Source: Streptomyces sp. 840.1
GTDB taxonomy: Bacteria > Actinomycetota > Actinomycetes > Streptomycetales > Streptomycetaceae
Assembly (NCBI RefSeq): GCF_003751445.1
Contig: NZ_RJUU01000001.1
Location: 2,671,001-2,735,000, forward strand
Direction of reading: 5' to 3'
DNA: 64,000 nt
A program made the position numbers and the translations under genes. Positions 51,179 through 59,718 of this stretch are shown here, one piece after another. How positions within the stretch are numbered: position 1 is the stretch's first letter; the number at the start of each line of letters is the position of its first letter. The notes under the pieces are model-generated. The model did no database searches. It worked only from the letters and a program-made list of their open reading frames with translations, and was not told the origin of the DNA.

Positions 51179-52894
51179 TCACTTGGCGTCCGAGTACCGC
51201 CGCACCACCGCCGTGGTGAACGGGAAGCGCACGGGTGTGTCACCGAAGGCGATCCGCCCGGCCAGTTCACCGGCGGCCCGGACCGCCTCCACCACCGTCT
51301 CGGCCTCCTCCTCCGGACAGTGCACGATCACCTCGTCGTGCTGGAAGAAGACCAGTTCGGCCCGGAGCCCGGCGGCGGCGATCGACCGGCGCAGCGCGGC
51401 CAGGAGGAGCAACGCCCAGTCGGCGGCGCTGCCCTGCACCACGAAGTTACGGGTGAAGCGGCCGCGGGCGCGGGCGTCGGACGAGGCGTAGCCGGGCGTG
51501 AAAGTACCGTCCGCCGGGTACTCGGAGCCGTCCCCGGGGAGCTCGTCGCCGCCGTCCTGCGGTATTCCGGCTTCCCCGTCGTCCCCGCTGCCGGCCGCCG
51601 GCGGGCTGGTCCGGCCGAGCCAGGTCCGTACGAGACGGCCCTCCTCGCCGGCCTTCGCGGCGTCGTCCACATAGGCGACGGCGTGCGGGAACCTGCGGCG
51701 CAGGGCGGCCAGATTCTTCAGGCCGTCGCCCGAGGTCTGGCCGTAGACGGCGCCGAGCAGTGCGATCTTGGCGTGCTGGCGGTCACCGTGGAAGGCGCGG
51801 TCGGAGAGCGCGGTGTAGAGGTCGCCGTCGTGCCCGGCGACCTCCATGAGGCCCCGGTCGCGGGAGATCGCGGCCAGCACCCTCGGCTCCATCTGGTCGG
51901 CGTCCGCGACGACGAGGCGCCAGCCCTCGTCGGCGACGACCGCCCGCCGGATCACCTTGGGGATCTGCAGCGCCCCGCCGCCGTTGGTCGTCCAGCGGCC
52001 GCTGACCGTGCCGCCCGGCTGGTACTCGGGGCGGAAGCGGCCGTCACGCACCCAGTCCTGGAGCCAGCTCCAGCCGTGGGCCGTCCAGATCCGGTACAGC
52101 TTCTTGTACTGGATGAGCGGCCGCACCGCCGGATGGTCCAGCCCCTCCAGCTCCCAGCGGCGGGTCGACCTCACCTTGATGCCGGCCTGGGCGAACGCCC
52201 GCACCACGTCGGCGGGGAGGTCGGGGCGGACCCTGCGTCCGAAGGCGGCCGACACCTCGGCGGCCAGCTCGGCCAGCCTGCGGGGCTCACCGCCGCCCGC
52301 GTACCGCTCGCCCAGCAGCTCCTGGAGGACGTCCCGGTGGACGTCGGCCCGCCAGGGCAGCCCCGCGCGGTGCATCTCGGCGGCGACCAGCATGCCGGCC
52401 GACTCGGACGCCGTGAGCAGGCGCATCCCGCCCGGCCGGTCCGTGGCGTCGTGCCGGGTGAGCTGCTCCGCGTACACCTGGAGCAGGGCGTCGAAGGACA
52501 GATCGGTGCCGGACCGGGGTTCGAACAGGGAGGACTGGGAGCCGGGCACCGCATGGCGCGGCGCCGGATCGCGCGGCACCGGGGCGCGCAGCAGCCGGGC
52601 GTGGGCGGCGGCCGCCGAGCGGGGTTCACCGAGCCGGCCCTCGTGTCCCAGCAGCAGGGACTCCGCAGCCTCGATGTCGTAGCAGCGCTCGACGGTCACT
52701 CCGGCGCCGAGCAGCCGGGGGTAGATCTCGTTGGTCGAACGCCACACCCAGCGGGTGACTCCGGGGCGGGAGCGGACGGCCTCGGCCAGGTCGGGTTCGG
52801 TCACGACCGGGGCGGTGGGCAGGCCTGCGCCGTCCAGCGGGACGAGGCGGGCGCCACCGCTCTCCGTGGTGGCCAGGGCCCAACGTTCGGTCAT
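51179..52894 (-). CDS. Family A DNA polymerase without 5' nuclease domain
   Basis: 571 aa; normal PolA is about 900. The first 180 residues replace the exonuclease domain and show only weak 3'-5' exonuclease resemblance (CYDIEAAESLLLG). Polymerase motif A is VVADADQMEPRVLAAIS, motif B KIALLGAVYGQTSGDGL and motif C FFQHDEVIVHCP, so catalysis should be intact. An acidic Gly/Asp-rich insertion (about 455-495) lies between B and C. It is a second Pol I-like enzyme of streptomycetes; the expected role is repair or gap filling, unproven. The ATG at 52894 lies in the palindrome GTCATATGAC. Confidence 0.85.
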   Translation of the reverse strand: MTERWALATTESGGARLVPLDGAGLPTAPVVTEPDLAEAVRSRPGVTRWVWRSTNEIYPRLLGAGVTVERCYDIEAAESLLLGHEGRLGEPRSAAAAHARLLRAPVPRDPAPRHAVPGSQSSLFEPRSGTDLSFDALLQVYAEQLTRHDATDRPGGMRLLTASESAGMLVAAEMHRAGLPWRADVHRDVLQELLGERYAGGGEPRRLAELAAEVSAAFGRRVRPDLPADVVRAFAQAGIKVRSTRRWELEGLDHPAVRPLIQYKKLYRIWTAHGWSWLQDWVRDGRFRPEYQPGGTVSGRWTTNGGGALQIPKVIRRAVVADEGWRLVVADADQMEPRVLAAISRDRGLMEVAGHDGDLYTALSDRAFHGDRQHAKIALLGAVYGQTSGDGLKNLAALRRRFPHAVAYVDDAAKAGEEGRLVRTWLGRTSPPAAGSGDDGEAGIPQDGGDELPGDGSEYPADGTFTPGYASSDARARGRFTRNFVVQGSAADWALLLLAALRRSIAAAGLRAELVFFQHDEVIVHCPEEEAETVVEAVRAAGELAGRIAFGDTPVRFPFTTAVVRRYSDAK

Positions 52895-53015
52895 ATGACC
52901 GAGTCTGGCACCCGGCACTGACAGTGCGAGGCGGCTGGCACCGGCGGGTCGCAGACGGGAAGATCGACACGGACCTGCTCCGGGGTCCGGAGGACCGACC
53001 GAGGGGACAGGCACG

Positions 53016-53927
53016 ATGGAAGCGATCGTTTTCGAGGAGTTCGGCGGACCCGAGGTCCTGCATCCCGCCCGGGTCGAGGACCCGCATCCCGGTCCGGGCC
53101 AGGTCCGGGTGAAGGTCATGGCCGCCGGGGTGAATCCGATGGACTACAAGATCCGGCGCGGCTGGATGCGCGAGATGTTCCCCACCTCGCTCCCGGCGAT
53201 CCCGGGTGTCGAGTTCGCCGGAGTGGTCGACCGGACCGGGGAGGGGGTCACCGGTGTCGAGGTGGGTGACGAGGTGCTGGGCCGCAGCGTCACGGGTTCC
53301 TACGCCGAGTACGTGCTGGCCGACGCCACCGGCATCGCCCTCAAGCCGGCCGGGCTGAGCTGGCAGGACGCCGCCGCGCTGACCATCGCGGCGGACACCG
53401 CCCACCGCGTCCTGGACGAACTCGCGGTGGCCGAGGGCGAGACGCTGCTGCTGCACGGGGCGGCCGGGGCCGTCGGCTCGGCCGCGGTGCAGCTGGCGGT
53501 GGCCCGGGGCGCGACCGTGATCGGCACGGCGTCCGCCGCCAACCACGACTACCTGCGGGTGATCGGCGCGACCCCGGTGGAGTACGGGGACGGGCTCGTC
53601 GGCCGGGTCCGTGAGGCCGCTCCCCAGGGTGTGGACGCGGTCTTCGACGTGGCGGGGCGCGGTGCGCTGCCGGACTCCATCGAGCTGCGCGGCGGCACCA
53701 CGGACCGGATCGTCACCATCGCGGACCCGGCGGCGGCCGAGCACGGCGTCCCCTTCCTCTCCGGTGCCCCCGGCTCCGCCGAGCAGCTGGCCGAGTTCGC
53801 CCGGCGCGCGGCCGACGGTGAGCTGCGGGTGCCGGTCGAGCGGGCCCTGCCGCTGGTCGACGCGGCCGACGCACAGCGGCTGAGCGAGGCGGGGCACGTC
53901 CGGGGCAAGGTCGTCCTCCTGCCGTGA
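53016..53927 (+). CDS. Zinc-independent quinone oxidoreductase (MDR family)
   Basis: 303 aa. AIVFEEFGGPEVL, AAGVNPMDYKIRRGWM, PAIPGVEFAGVV and the cofactor motif LLLHGAAGAVGSAAVQLAVARGATVIGTAS are typical of NADPH:quinone reductase-like MDR proteins without the zinc ligands. GAGGGGACA precedes the ATG. It is divergent from the polymerase gene across about 120 bp. Substrate unknown. Confidence 0.88.
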   Translation: MEAIVFEEFGGPEVLHPARVEDPHPGPGQVRVKVMAAGVNPMDYKIRRGWMREMFPTSLPAIPGVEFAGVVDRTGEGVTGVEVGDEVLGRSVTGSYAEYVLADATGIALKPAGLSWQDAAALTIAADTAHRVLDELAVAEGETLLLHGAAGAVGSAAVQLAVARGATVIGTASAANHDYLRVIGATPVEYGDGLVGRVREAAPQGVDAVFDVAGRGALPDSIELRGGTTDRIVTIADPAAAEHGVPFLSGAPGSAEQLAEFARRAADGELRVPVERALPLVDAADAQRLSEAGHVRGKVVLLP

Positions 53928-54092
53928 CACGTGCCGGACGCACGGCGGACCGGGGCCGTCGGACCGGGGCCGTCGGACCGACCTCGGCACGGCCCGCGGC
54001 CGTCGGACCGGGGTGTGCGGACGGCGCTCGGCAGATTTCGTCCACAGGCTGTGGATTAAATCCGCCGGGCCCACCACGCCTACCCTGACCTC

Positions 54093-55295
54093 ATGGAACC
54101 GGTGATCGACCAGGCATTCGCGGCCGCCCTCTACTCGGACGGCGACGCCGGTCTCGACACCGGCGCCTCCCTCATCGCCGCCGACCCGGCCACCGACGCC
54201 GAGCTGCTGCGGCGCGGCGAGGAGTTCGTCCGGCGGGCCTGGGAGCGCGGCTGGCTGCCCGCCGATCTCGTACGGGTCGTCCGCCGTGAACTCGGCGAGC
54301 ACGGGGCCGCGCTCGCCGCCGGACTGATCGCCTCGCAGGTCCGGCGCTACGAGGGGCTGCCGCCCCGCTGGCAGTCCCAGCTGGACGAGCTGCCTGCGGC
54401 GCCCCGGCCGGGGCGGCCGGACCGGTTCTCGTACGCGTCCGCGCTGCTCGGGCTCTACCGGGTGCTGCTGCGGCTGCCCGCGATCGAACCCGTCGGGCCC
54501 CCGCCCGGTGCGCCGCGCGACGGGCTGCTCCTGCCGCCCGCGCACGACGAACCCCGCATGCTGACCCGCATCCGGGCGCTGCTGGCCAAGGCGGAGGCGA
54601 CCGGGTTCCCCGAGGAGGCGGAGGCGCTCACCACCAAGGCGCAGGAGCTGATGGCCCGGCACAGCATCGACGAGGCGCTGCTCGCCGCCCGTACCCACAG
54701 CGACCGCGCGCCGGGCGCCTGCCGGATCGGGGTGGATGCCCCCTACGAGACAGCGAAGGCGATCCTGCTCGACGCCGTCGCCTCCGCGAACCGCTGCCGC
54801 GCCGTGTGGAACAGCGATCTCGGCTTCTCGACGGTCGTCGGCTTCGAGCCGGACCTGGAGGCCGTCGAGCTGCTGCACACCTCGCTGCTGGTGCAGGGCA
54901 CCGTGGCGATGACCAGGGCCGAGGCGGGCCAGCGGGCCGGCGGGCGCAAGCGGACCAAGACCTTCCGGCAGTCCTTCCTGATGGCGTATGCCCAGCGGCT
55001 GGGCCGCCGGCTGGCCGACGGCACCGCCCGCGCGACCGCCGAGGCCGATGCCGAGGGCGTCGCGGCCGGGCCGTCGACCGCGACGGACCCCGGGCTGCTG
55101 CCCGTGCTGGCCGCCCGCGACATGGCGGTCACGGACACCGCGGAGCGGATGTTCCCGCAGACCACGACCACCCGGGTACGGGGCGCCGTCGACCCGGACG
55201 GCTGGACCCACGGCACGGCCGCCGCCGACCGGGCCAGGATGGGCGCGGACGCGCCGGAGATCTCCGACCGGGGCGGGCGGACACCACGCGGCTGA
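54093..55295 (+). CDS. DUF2786-domain protein
   Basis: 400 aa, cytoplasmic. MLTRIRALLAKAEATGFPEEAEALTTKAQELMARHSIDEALL (about 152-193) is the DUF2786 domain. The N-terminal 140 residues are helical; the region 210-340 includes ANRCRAVWN and GGRKRTKTFRQSFLMAYAQRLGRRL, a basic stretch that may bind nucleic acid. Function unknown. TACCCT lies 6 nt before the ATG (leaderless candidate). The stop is followed by a repeat that is open in another frame, so the C-terminus may once have been longer. Confidence 0.85.
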   Translation: MEPVIDQAFAAALYSDGDAGLDTGASLIAADPATDAELLRRGEEFVRRAWERGWLPADLVRVVRRELGEHGAALAAGLIASQVRRYEGLPPRWQSQLDELPAAPRPGRPDRFSYASALLGLYRVLLRLPAIEPVGPPPGAPRDGLLLPPAHDEPRMLTRIRALLAKAEATGFPEEAEALTTKAQELMARHSIDEALLAARTHSDRAPGACRIGVDAPYETAKAILLDAVASANRCRAVWNSDLGFSTVVGFEPDLEAVELLHTSLLVQGTVAMTRAEAGQRAGGRKRTKTFRQSFLMAYAQRLGRRLADGTARATAEADAEGVAAGPSTATDPGLLPVLAARDMAVTDTAERMFPQTTTTRVRGAVDPDGWTHGTAAADRARMGADAPEISDRGGRTPRG

Positions 55296-55309
55296 CGCCG
55301 CACGCGCCG

Positions 55310-55429
55310 CCATACGTACAACCCGAGGCGCCGCCGCACGTACAACCCGAGGTGACGCCGCACGCGCAGCCATACGTACAACCCGAGGCGCCGCCGCACC
55401 TACAACCCGAGGCAGCGCCGCACGCGGAA
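55310..55429. repeat. Two 60-bp units made of 24-bp subrepeats after the DUF2786 gene
   Basis: CCATACGTACAACCCGAGGC begins at 55310 and again at 55370, period exactly 60. Each unit holds two 24-bp copies of a TACAACCCGAGG subrepeat plus 12 bp. In the frame shifted from the DUF2786 stop it reads PPYVQPEAPPHVQPEVTPHA, and all lengths are multiples of three. Confidence 0.85.
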
Positions 55430-55505
55430 CAGGCGGCAGCGCCACAAGCAACCCCTGAAACCCCGGCAACTCGGGCATAACGGTAAATCCGGTTAGGCTC
55501 TCGGC

Positions 55506-57623
55506 ATGAGCTGGCTCCGGGCGCTGAAGGAGACCGCCCGCTCGGGGCTGACGATCGAGCGGCGGCGCCTCGAACCGCTGATCGCCATCCGCGGCGCGGC
55601 CGGTCTCGCTCTGGTGATCGGCGTGAGCCTGGCCCTGTTCGGGCCCGTGGTCGCTGCCGGCGCCGCGTTCGGTGCGTTCCAGGCGGCCATCGCCACCTTC
55701 CAGCGCAGCTGGCGGCCCCGGCCGGTGCTCGCCCTGGTCTCCGGTGCGAGCCTCGCGGTGTCCACGTTCATCGGCTACGTCACGGGCTCCCGGCTGCCCG
55801 TCTTCATGCTGCTGCTGGTGCTCTGGACCTTCCTCGCCGGGCTGGCCTGGGCGGCGGGCCCGACCGGCGGCATCATCGCCGCGTCCAACGTCGCGATCAT
55901 GCTGGTGACGATCACGCTGCCCACCTCCGTCGCCGAGGCGGCCCTGCACGGCGCGATGATCGCGTTCGGCGGAGTGGTCCAGGCGGCGCTGATCGTGCTG
56001 TTCCCGGTCCGAAGATGGGGGGCCCAGCGCGACGCGCTGGCCGACGCGCTTGCCGCCGAGGCGGACTACGCCCGCAGGCTGCGCCACGACCCGGTCGCCC
56101 ACTTCGACCCGGTGCCGCTGATGCAGGCCCGCAGCGCCGCCGCCGTCACCCCGCGCCAGGCCCGCCGCCGCCCCGCCGAACTGCACGGCTCACGCGGGGT
56201 CGCGGAGCGGATCAGGCCGGTGCTCGCCTCACTCGCGGACCCGGCCATGGGCGTACCGGCCGAGGGCCCCGAGCGCGACCGGGTCCGCGAACTGCTCGCC
56301 GCCGCCGGATCGCTGCTCGACGCGGCGGCCAGGGCGATCCGGCAGGGCGAGCCGGTGCGGCTGCCCGCGTCCGCCGTCGCCGCGCTGAAGACCCCCGACA
56401 CCGGGTCGCTGCTCACCGGCCCGCCGCTGCGCGCCGCCGACCGGCTCGCCGACCTCCTCTCCGACGTGATCGAGGCGGCCGAGGGCGACGGCACCAAGGA
56501 GGAGCGGGCCGAGGCCGAGCAGACCGCCGACGCCATCGTCGCGAGCCGGGGCCGGCGGCAGGTGGAGCACCAGCGGCGCCCCACCCTGCTGCGCTTGGTC
56601 CCGGTCGTCGTCAAGTCGATGCGCCGCGAACTGCACCCCGGCTCCCCGATCCTGCGGCACGCGATCCGGATCTCCGTGGTCGCGGGCGCCGGCTACCTCA
56701 TCGGCACCCTGCTGCCCTACGGCCACGGCTACTGGGCGCCGATGACGGCCGTCATGGTGATGCGGCCGGAGTTCTCCAAGACGTACGAACGCTCCGTGGC
56801 CCGCTTCGGCGGCACCGTCGTCGGCGTCTTCGTCGCCACCGTCATTGTGCAGACCGCCCACCCGGGGGTGGAGCTGTCCGCCGCGCTCGCCGTGGTCTGC
56901 GCCCTGCTGATGTACCTGCTGATGCGCACCGGCTACTCCGTCGGACAGGCCTGCGTCGCCGCGTACGTGGTCTTCCTGCTGGGCATGGCGGGCGACGACT
57001 GGTCGCAGACCGTGCTGGAACGGCTCGTGCTCACCCTCGCCGGCGGACTCCTCGCGATGATCTCGTACGCCGTCTACCCGGCGTGGGAGACCCCGAGGCT
57101 GCGCAACCGGCTCGGCGACTGGCTCAAGGAGGACGGCCGCTACGCCGCCGCGGTCGTCGACCAGTACGCCCACCCGGCCGACCGGGGCCACGACGACGTG
57201 CGCGACGCGCTGCTGCGCACCCGTGCGGCCCGGGTCGCCTGGCAGGAGGCGGTGGCCAGCGCCCAGCACGAACCGGTGCGCCACCGCGGTCTGTCGCACG
57301 CCGCGGCCGGCGACACCCAGCAGGCCCTCTCCCAGCTCGGCCGGGTCGCGATGCTGATGGAGGCCCACCTCCCGGAGAGCGGCGCCACCCCGGTACCGGA
57401 GGCCGGTCCGCTGGCCGAGGCGTTGCGCAGGGCCACCGAGCAGGGCGCGAAGGCGGTGCGGGAGCGGCGGGTGCCGGACTGGGGGCCGGTGCGGGAGGCG
57501 CTGGAGGCGTGGGACGAGCAGGAGCTGCTGCGCGAAGGGGAGACGGACCCGGTCGTGCGCAATGGGGCCGATCTCCTGCTCGAAGCCCTGGAGGAGTTCT
57601 CCCGGGGCCTGGACGGCGGCTAG
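55506..57623 (+). CDS. FUSC-family inner membrane protein
   Basis: 705 aa. There are two membrane bundles, about 25-165 (LALVIGVSLALFGPVVAAGAAFGAFQ; MLLLVLWTFLAGLAWAAG) and 385-520 (VVAGAGYLIGTLLPYGHGYWAPMTAVMVMRPEFSKTYERSVARFGGTVVGVF), each followed by a long cytoplasmic helical region. The second bundle fits FUSC/ArAE (aromatic acid efflux-like). TAGGCT ends 6 nt before the ATG, so it may be leaderless. Confidence 0.9.
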   Translation: MSWLRALKETARSGLTIERRRLEPLIAIRGAAGLALVIGVSLALFGPVVAAGAAFGAFQAAIATFQRSWRPRPVLALVSGASLAVSTFIGYVTGSRLPVFMLLLVLWTFLAGLAWAAGPTGGIIAASNVAIMLVTITLPTSVAEAALHGAMIAFGGVVQAALIVLFPVRRWGAQRDALADALAAEADYARRLRHDPVAHFDPVPLMQARSAAAVTPRQARRRPAELHGSRGVAERIRPVLASLADPAMGVPAEGPERDRVRELLAAAGSLLDAAARAIRQGEPVRLPASAVAALKTPDTGSLLTGPPLRAADRLADLLSDVIEAAEGDGTKEERAEAEQTADAIVASRGRRQVEHQRRPTLLRLVPVVVKSMRRELHPGSPILRHAIRISVVAGAGYLIGTLLPYGHGYWAPMTAVMVMRPEFSKTYERSVARFGGTVVGVFVATVIVQTAHPGVELSAALAVVCALLMYLLMRTGYSVGQACVAAYVVFLLGMAGDDWSQTVLERLVLTLAGGLLAMISYAVYPAWETPRLRNRLGDWLKEDGRYAAAVVDQYAHPADRGHDDVRDALLRTRAARVAWQEAVASAQHEPVRHRGLSHAAAGDTQQALSQLGRVAMLMEAHLPESGATPVPEAGPLAEALRRATEQGAKAVRERRVPDWGPVREALEAWDEQELLREGETDPVVRNGADLLLEALEEFSRGLDGG

Positions 57624-57645
57624 GGAGTGTTCGGAAAGTAGCGTC

Positions 57646-57682
57646 GTCCGCCCGGAGGGCGGGCCGGCGCCGCCGGGCGGAC
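57646..57682. terminator. Hairpin after the FUSC gene
   Basis: GTCCGCCCGG (57646-57655) pairs with CCGGGCGGAC (57673-57682); weaker flanking complementarity (GGAAAGT with ACTTTC) extends it. Confidence 0.7.
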
Positions 57683-57774
57683 GGGACTTTCACAACACGC
57701 CCCAGGAGTCGCGGCCGCCGTCCGCGACCGGCAGGCCGGGCGCCTGAGGGCGGCCGGGTGCGCGCGCCGGGGCG

Positions 57775-58263
57775 TTACGGGGTCGGCAGGCCGGGCAGCC
57801 CTTCGAGCGAGCCAGCGTCGGTCTTGCCGAGGGAGTCCTTGGTCCCGCCGTCCCACGAGACGACCACGGTCTTGCCGTCGTTGGACTCGACGGTGCCGGA
57901 GGTGCGGTCGGTGTCGCCGTCGGCGCACTTCAGTTGCAGCGTCACCTCGTCCGCGCCCTTGGCGTTGCCAGAGCAGACATGGGAGTCGGCGACGACGACC
58001 GCCTTGCCCGAGGCGACGGACAGCACCACGGCCTTGCCGCCGGTCTGGCCGGCCCAGGCGCCCTCCAGCGCCTTGAGCCCGCCGGTCGGCGCGGCGTCGC
58101 CGCCGGTGGACGAGCCGTCGCCGCCGTCCGGCGCCGGGGTCGCGGTGGAGCCGGAGCCCTTGTCCGCGTCCGGCTTGTCGTTGTCACTGCCGCAGCCGGT
58201 GAGCGCGAGTGCGGTCAGCAGTCCGGTGGCGACAACTGCACCGGTACGTACGAGTTTGCGCAT
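57775..58263 (-). CDS. Small secreted lipoprotein
   Basis: 162 aa. MRKLVRTGAVVATGLLTALALTGCGSDNDK has a lipobox LTGC. A Gly/Ser/Asp-rich linker leads to a beta-rich domain of about 90 residues (LKALEGAWAGQTGGKAVVLSVASGKAVVVADSHVCSG) with two Cys that may pair (HVC, LKC). Function unknown; close homologues occur at this place in streptomycetes, from memory. GGGGAATTCC precedes the ATG. Confidence 0.75.
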   Translation of the reverse strand: MRKLVRTGAVVATGLLTALALTGCGSDNDKPDADKGSGSTATPAPDGGDGSSTGGDAAPTGGLKALEGAWAGQTGGKAVVLSVASGKAVVVADSHVCSGNAKGADEVTLQLKCADGDTDRTSGTVESNDGKTVVVSWDGGTKDSLGKTDAGSLEGLPGLPTP

Positions 58264-58409
58264 GTGGAATTCCCCCTGGATGACGAAAGACCATCCAAGC
58301 TACCAGTGAGTCGCAACGGGATTGAGGCGGTCAACTCCGGGATACGGGAGCGAAAACGGCCCGCCGTCCGTCTCTTCTGCAAGAAGCTGTAATCAGGGGA
58401 ACACCCCGC

Positions 58410-58425
58410 GTGCACGTGCATCTGC
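58410..58425. promoter_or_regulatory. 16-mer GTGCACGTGCATCTGC (site A)
   Basis: It is the exact reverse complement of site B at 59513-59528. It includes the palindrome TGCACGTGCA and is followed by two GCATGCAT-like words (58426-58447). It lies about 40 bp upstream of the TATGAT -10 candidate for the DUF397 gene. Confidence 0.75.
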
Positions 58426-58462
58426 GCATGCATCCGCTCATGCATAGGAATTTGAACACAGC

Positions 58463-58468
58463 TATGAT
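58463..58468 (+). promoter_or_regulatory. -10-like TATGAT upstream of the DUF397 gene
   Basis: It is near-consensus in a locally A+T-rich stretch (GAATTTGAACACAGCTATGATCC). There is no clear -35, which fits activator-dependent transcription from site A. Confidence 0.5.
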
Positions 58469-58512
58469 CCGAGACAGTTGACACTTGCACCTTGCAACTC
58501 GGGGAGCGTCCT

Positions 58513-58755
58513 GTGCACCACGTGTACAACGGCATGGCGGCGACAGAGCTTCGCGGAGTCGCCTGGCAGAAGAGCAGACACAGCAACTCCCAAGGCTCGT
58601 GCGTGGAGTTCGCGAAACTGCCCGGCGGAGATGTGGCGATGCGCAATTCGCGCCACCCCGACGGGCCGGCGCTGGTCTACACGCCGGCCGAGATAGCGGC
58701 GCTGCTGCTCGGCGTCAAGGACGGGGAGTTCGACCATCTCGTAGCGGAGGGCTGA
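58513..58755 (+). CDS. DUF397 small regulatory protein
   Basis: 80 aa. WQKSRHSNSQGSCVEFAKLPGGDVAMRNSRHPDGPALVYTPAEIAALLLGVKDGEFDHLV is a full DUF397 domain. In Streptomyces, DUF397 proteins often pair with XRE-DUF5753 regulators and with ATP-binding anti-sigma-like proteins as toxin-antitoxin-like or developmental modules; the three genes here match that arrangement. The GTG at 58513 has GGGGAG upstream. Confidence 0.88.
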   Translation: MHHVYNGMAATELRGVAWQKSRHSNSQGSCVEFAKLPGGDVAMRNSRHPDGPALVYTPAEIAALLLGVKDGEFDHLVAEG

Positions 58756-58869
58756 GCCCCGCCCGGTCGCCCGGCAGCCCCGCACATTTGACCCGCCGTC
58801 GCGCGCGGCGTCATCCGGTCCGCCCGACGGAATGTCACGCCGGGCCGGTTCCGGGCATCCGGCGGAGTG

Positions 58870-59388
58870 TCACGCCGGTTCGGACAGCCGGAACAGCGCC
58901 CAGACGACCTTCCCGCGCAGGGTCACGCCGGCGGCGCTCTCCGCACCGAGCACGGGTGAGGGGTGCCAGCCCCAGGAGTCGCTGAAGGACTCCACCAGGA
59001 ACAGGCCTCGGCCCGACTCCGCGGAGTCGGCGGCCTCGGAGGCCACCGGGCTCGCCTGGCTCGGGTCCCGTACCGCGCACACCAGCCGTGAGGTCCAGCG
59101 CATCAGGTGCAGCCGTACGGGCGGGTCCTGCGCATCGCGCGGGAGGTCGGCGGGCAGTGCGTGCCGCAGGGCGTTGGTGACCAACTCGGAGACCACGAGG
59201 GCGACATCGTCGAACCGCTCGCTCAGATCCCAGCCGGTCAGGGTCGACCTGGTGAACTGTCTGGCCCCGCCGACGGCCTCGTAGCGGGCGGGCAGGGTGC
59301 AGGTGGCTGACCCGGAGGCGGCGGAGGGATCGATGGGGGGAAGCCCCTGCCTTAAGGGCGCGAGCATCGTCGATCCATTCGTCCCCAT
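58870..59388 (-). CDS. RsbW-like ATP-binding protein
   Basis: 172 aa GHKL-fold kinase-like protein. DVALVVSELVTNALRHA is an intact N-box (ExxxN), unlike the bldG partner. DPSQASPV and SGRGLFLVESFSDSWGW fit the G1/G2 boxes. It may be an anti-sigma or serine kinase for an unknown partner. GGGAG precedes the ATG at 59388. The gene is divergent from the XRE regulator. Confidence 0.85.
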   Translation of the reverse strand: MGTNGSTMLAPLRQGLPPIDPSAASGSATCTLPARYEAVGGARQFTRSTLTGWDLSERFDDVALVVSELVTNALRHALPADLPRDAQDPPVRLHLMRWTSRLVCAVRDPSQASPVASEAADSAESGRGLFLVESFSDSWGWHPSPVLGAESAAGVTLRGKVVWALFRLSEPA

Positions 59389-59718
59389 GCGAGGCACTCC
59401 CGGGATTCGCGGCTGTCTCGGTACTACGGGTACTCGGGTACAGCGGCACAACACGAACGAGCACGCAGGTGCGCGACGCCCATGGTTCCGAATGCGCAGG
59501 GCAGATGCAAGGGCAGATGCACGTGCACGTGCCTGACCTGTCCGACCCCGTGCCGGTTCTGGGTCATTTCTTCCCTGGGCGAGTTTTGAAGTCCTGGGCA
59601 AGTCTTGCCATTTCCGTAATCGAATGAGTACGGGCTGAAGCGTTTTGATGGCAGAATCCGGCCCCTGGGGTTCAGGGGGAGCTCCGATGCCAGGGAAGCG
59701 ATGGGGAGGGTTGGACCA
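59389..59718. promoter_or_regulatory. Divergent region between ATPase and XRE genes, with site B
   Basis: It holds GCAGATGCACGTGCAC at 59513-59528 (exact complement of site A), a half-copy GGGCAGATGCAAGG just before, and an A+T-richer part (59575-59650) that should hold the promoters. No gene is supported. Confidence 0.65.

Noticed and set aside
52626..56186. Long minus-strand frame spanning polymerase, oxidoreductase, DUF2786 and FUSC genes
   Set aside because: It crosses several well-supported genes and has no motif; a G+C-driven shadow.
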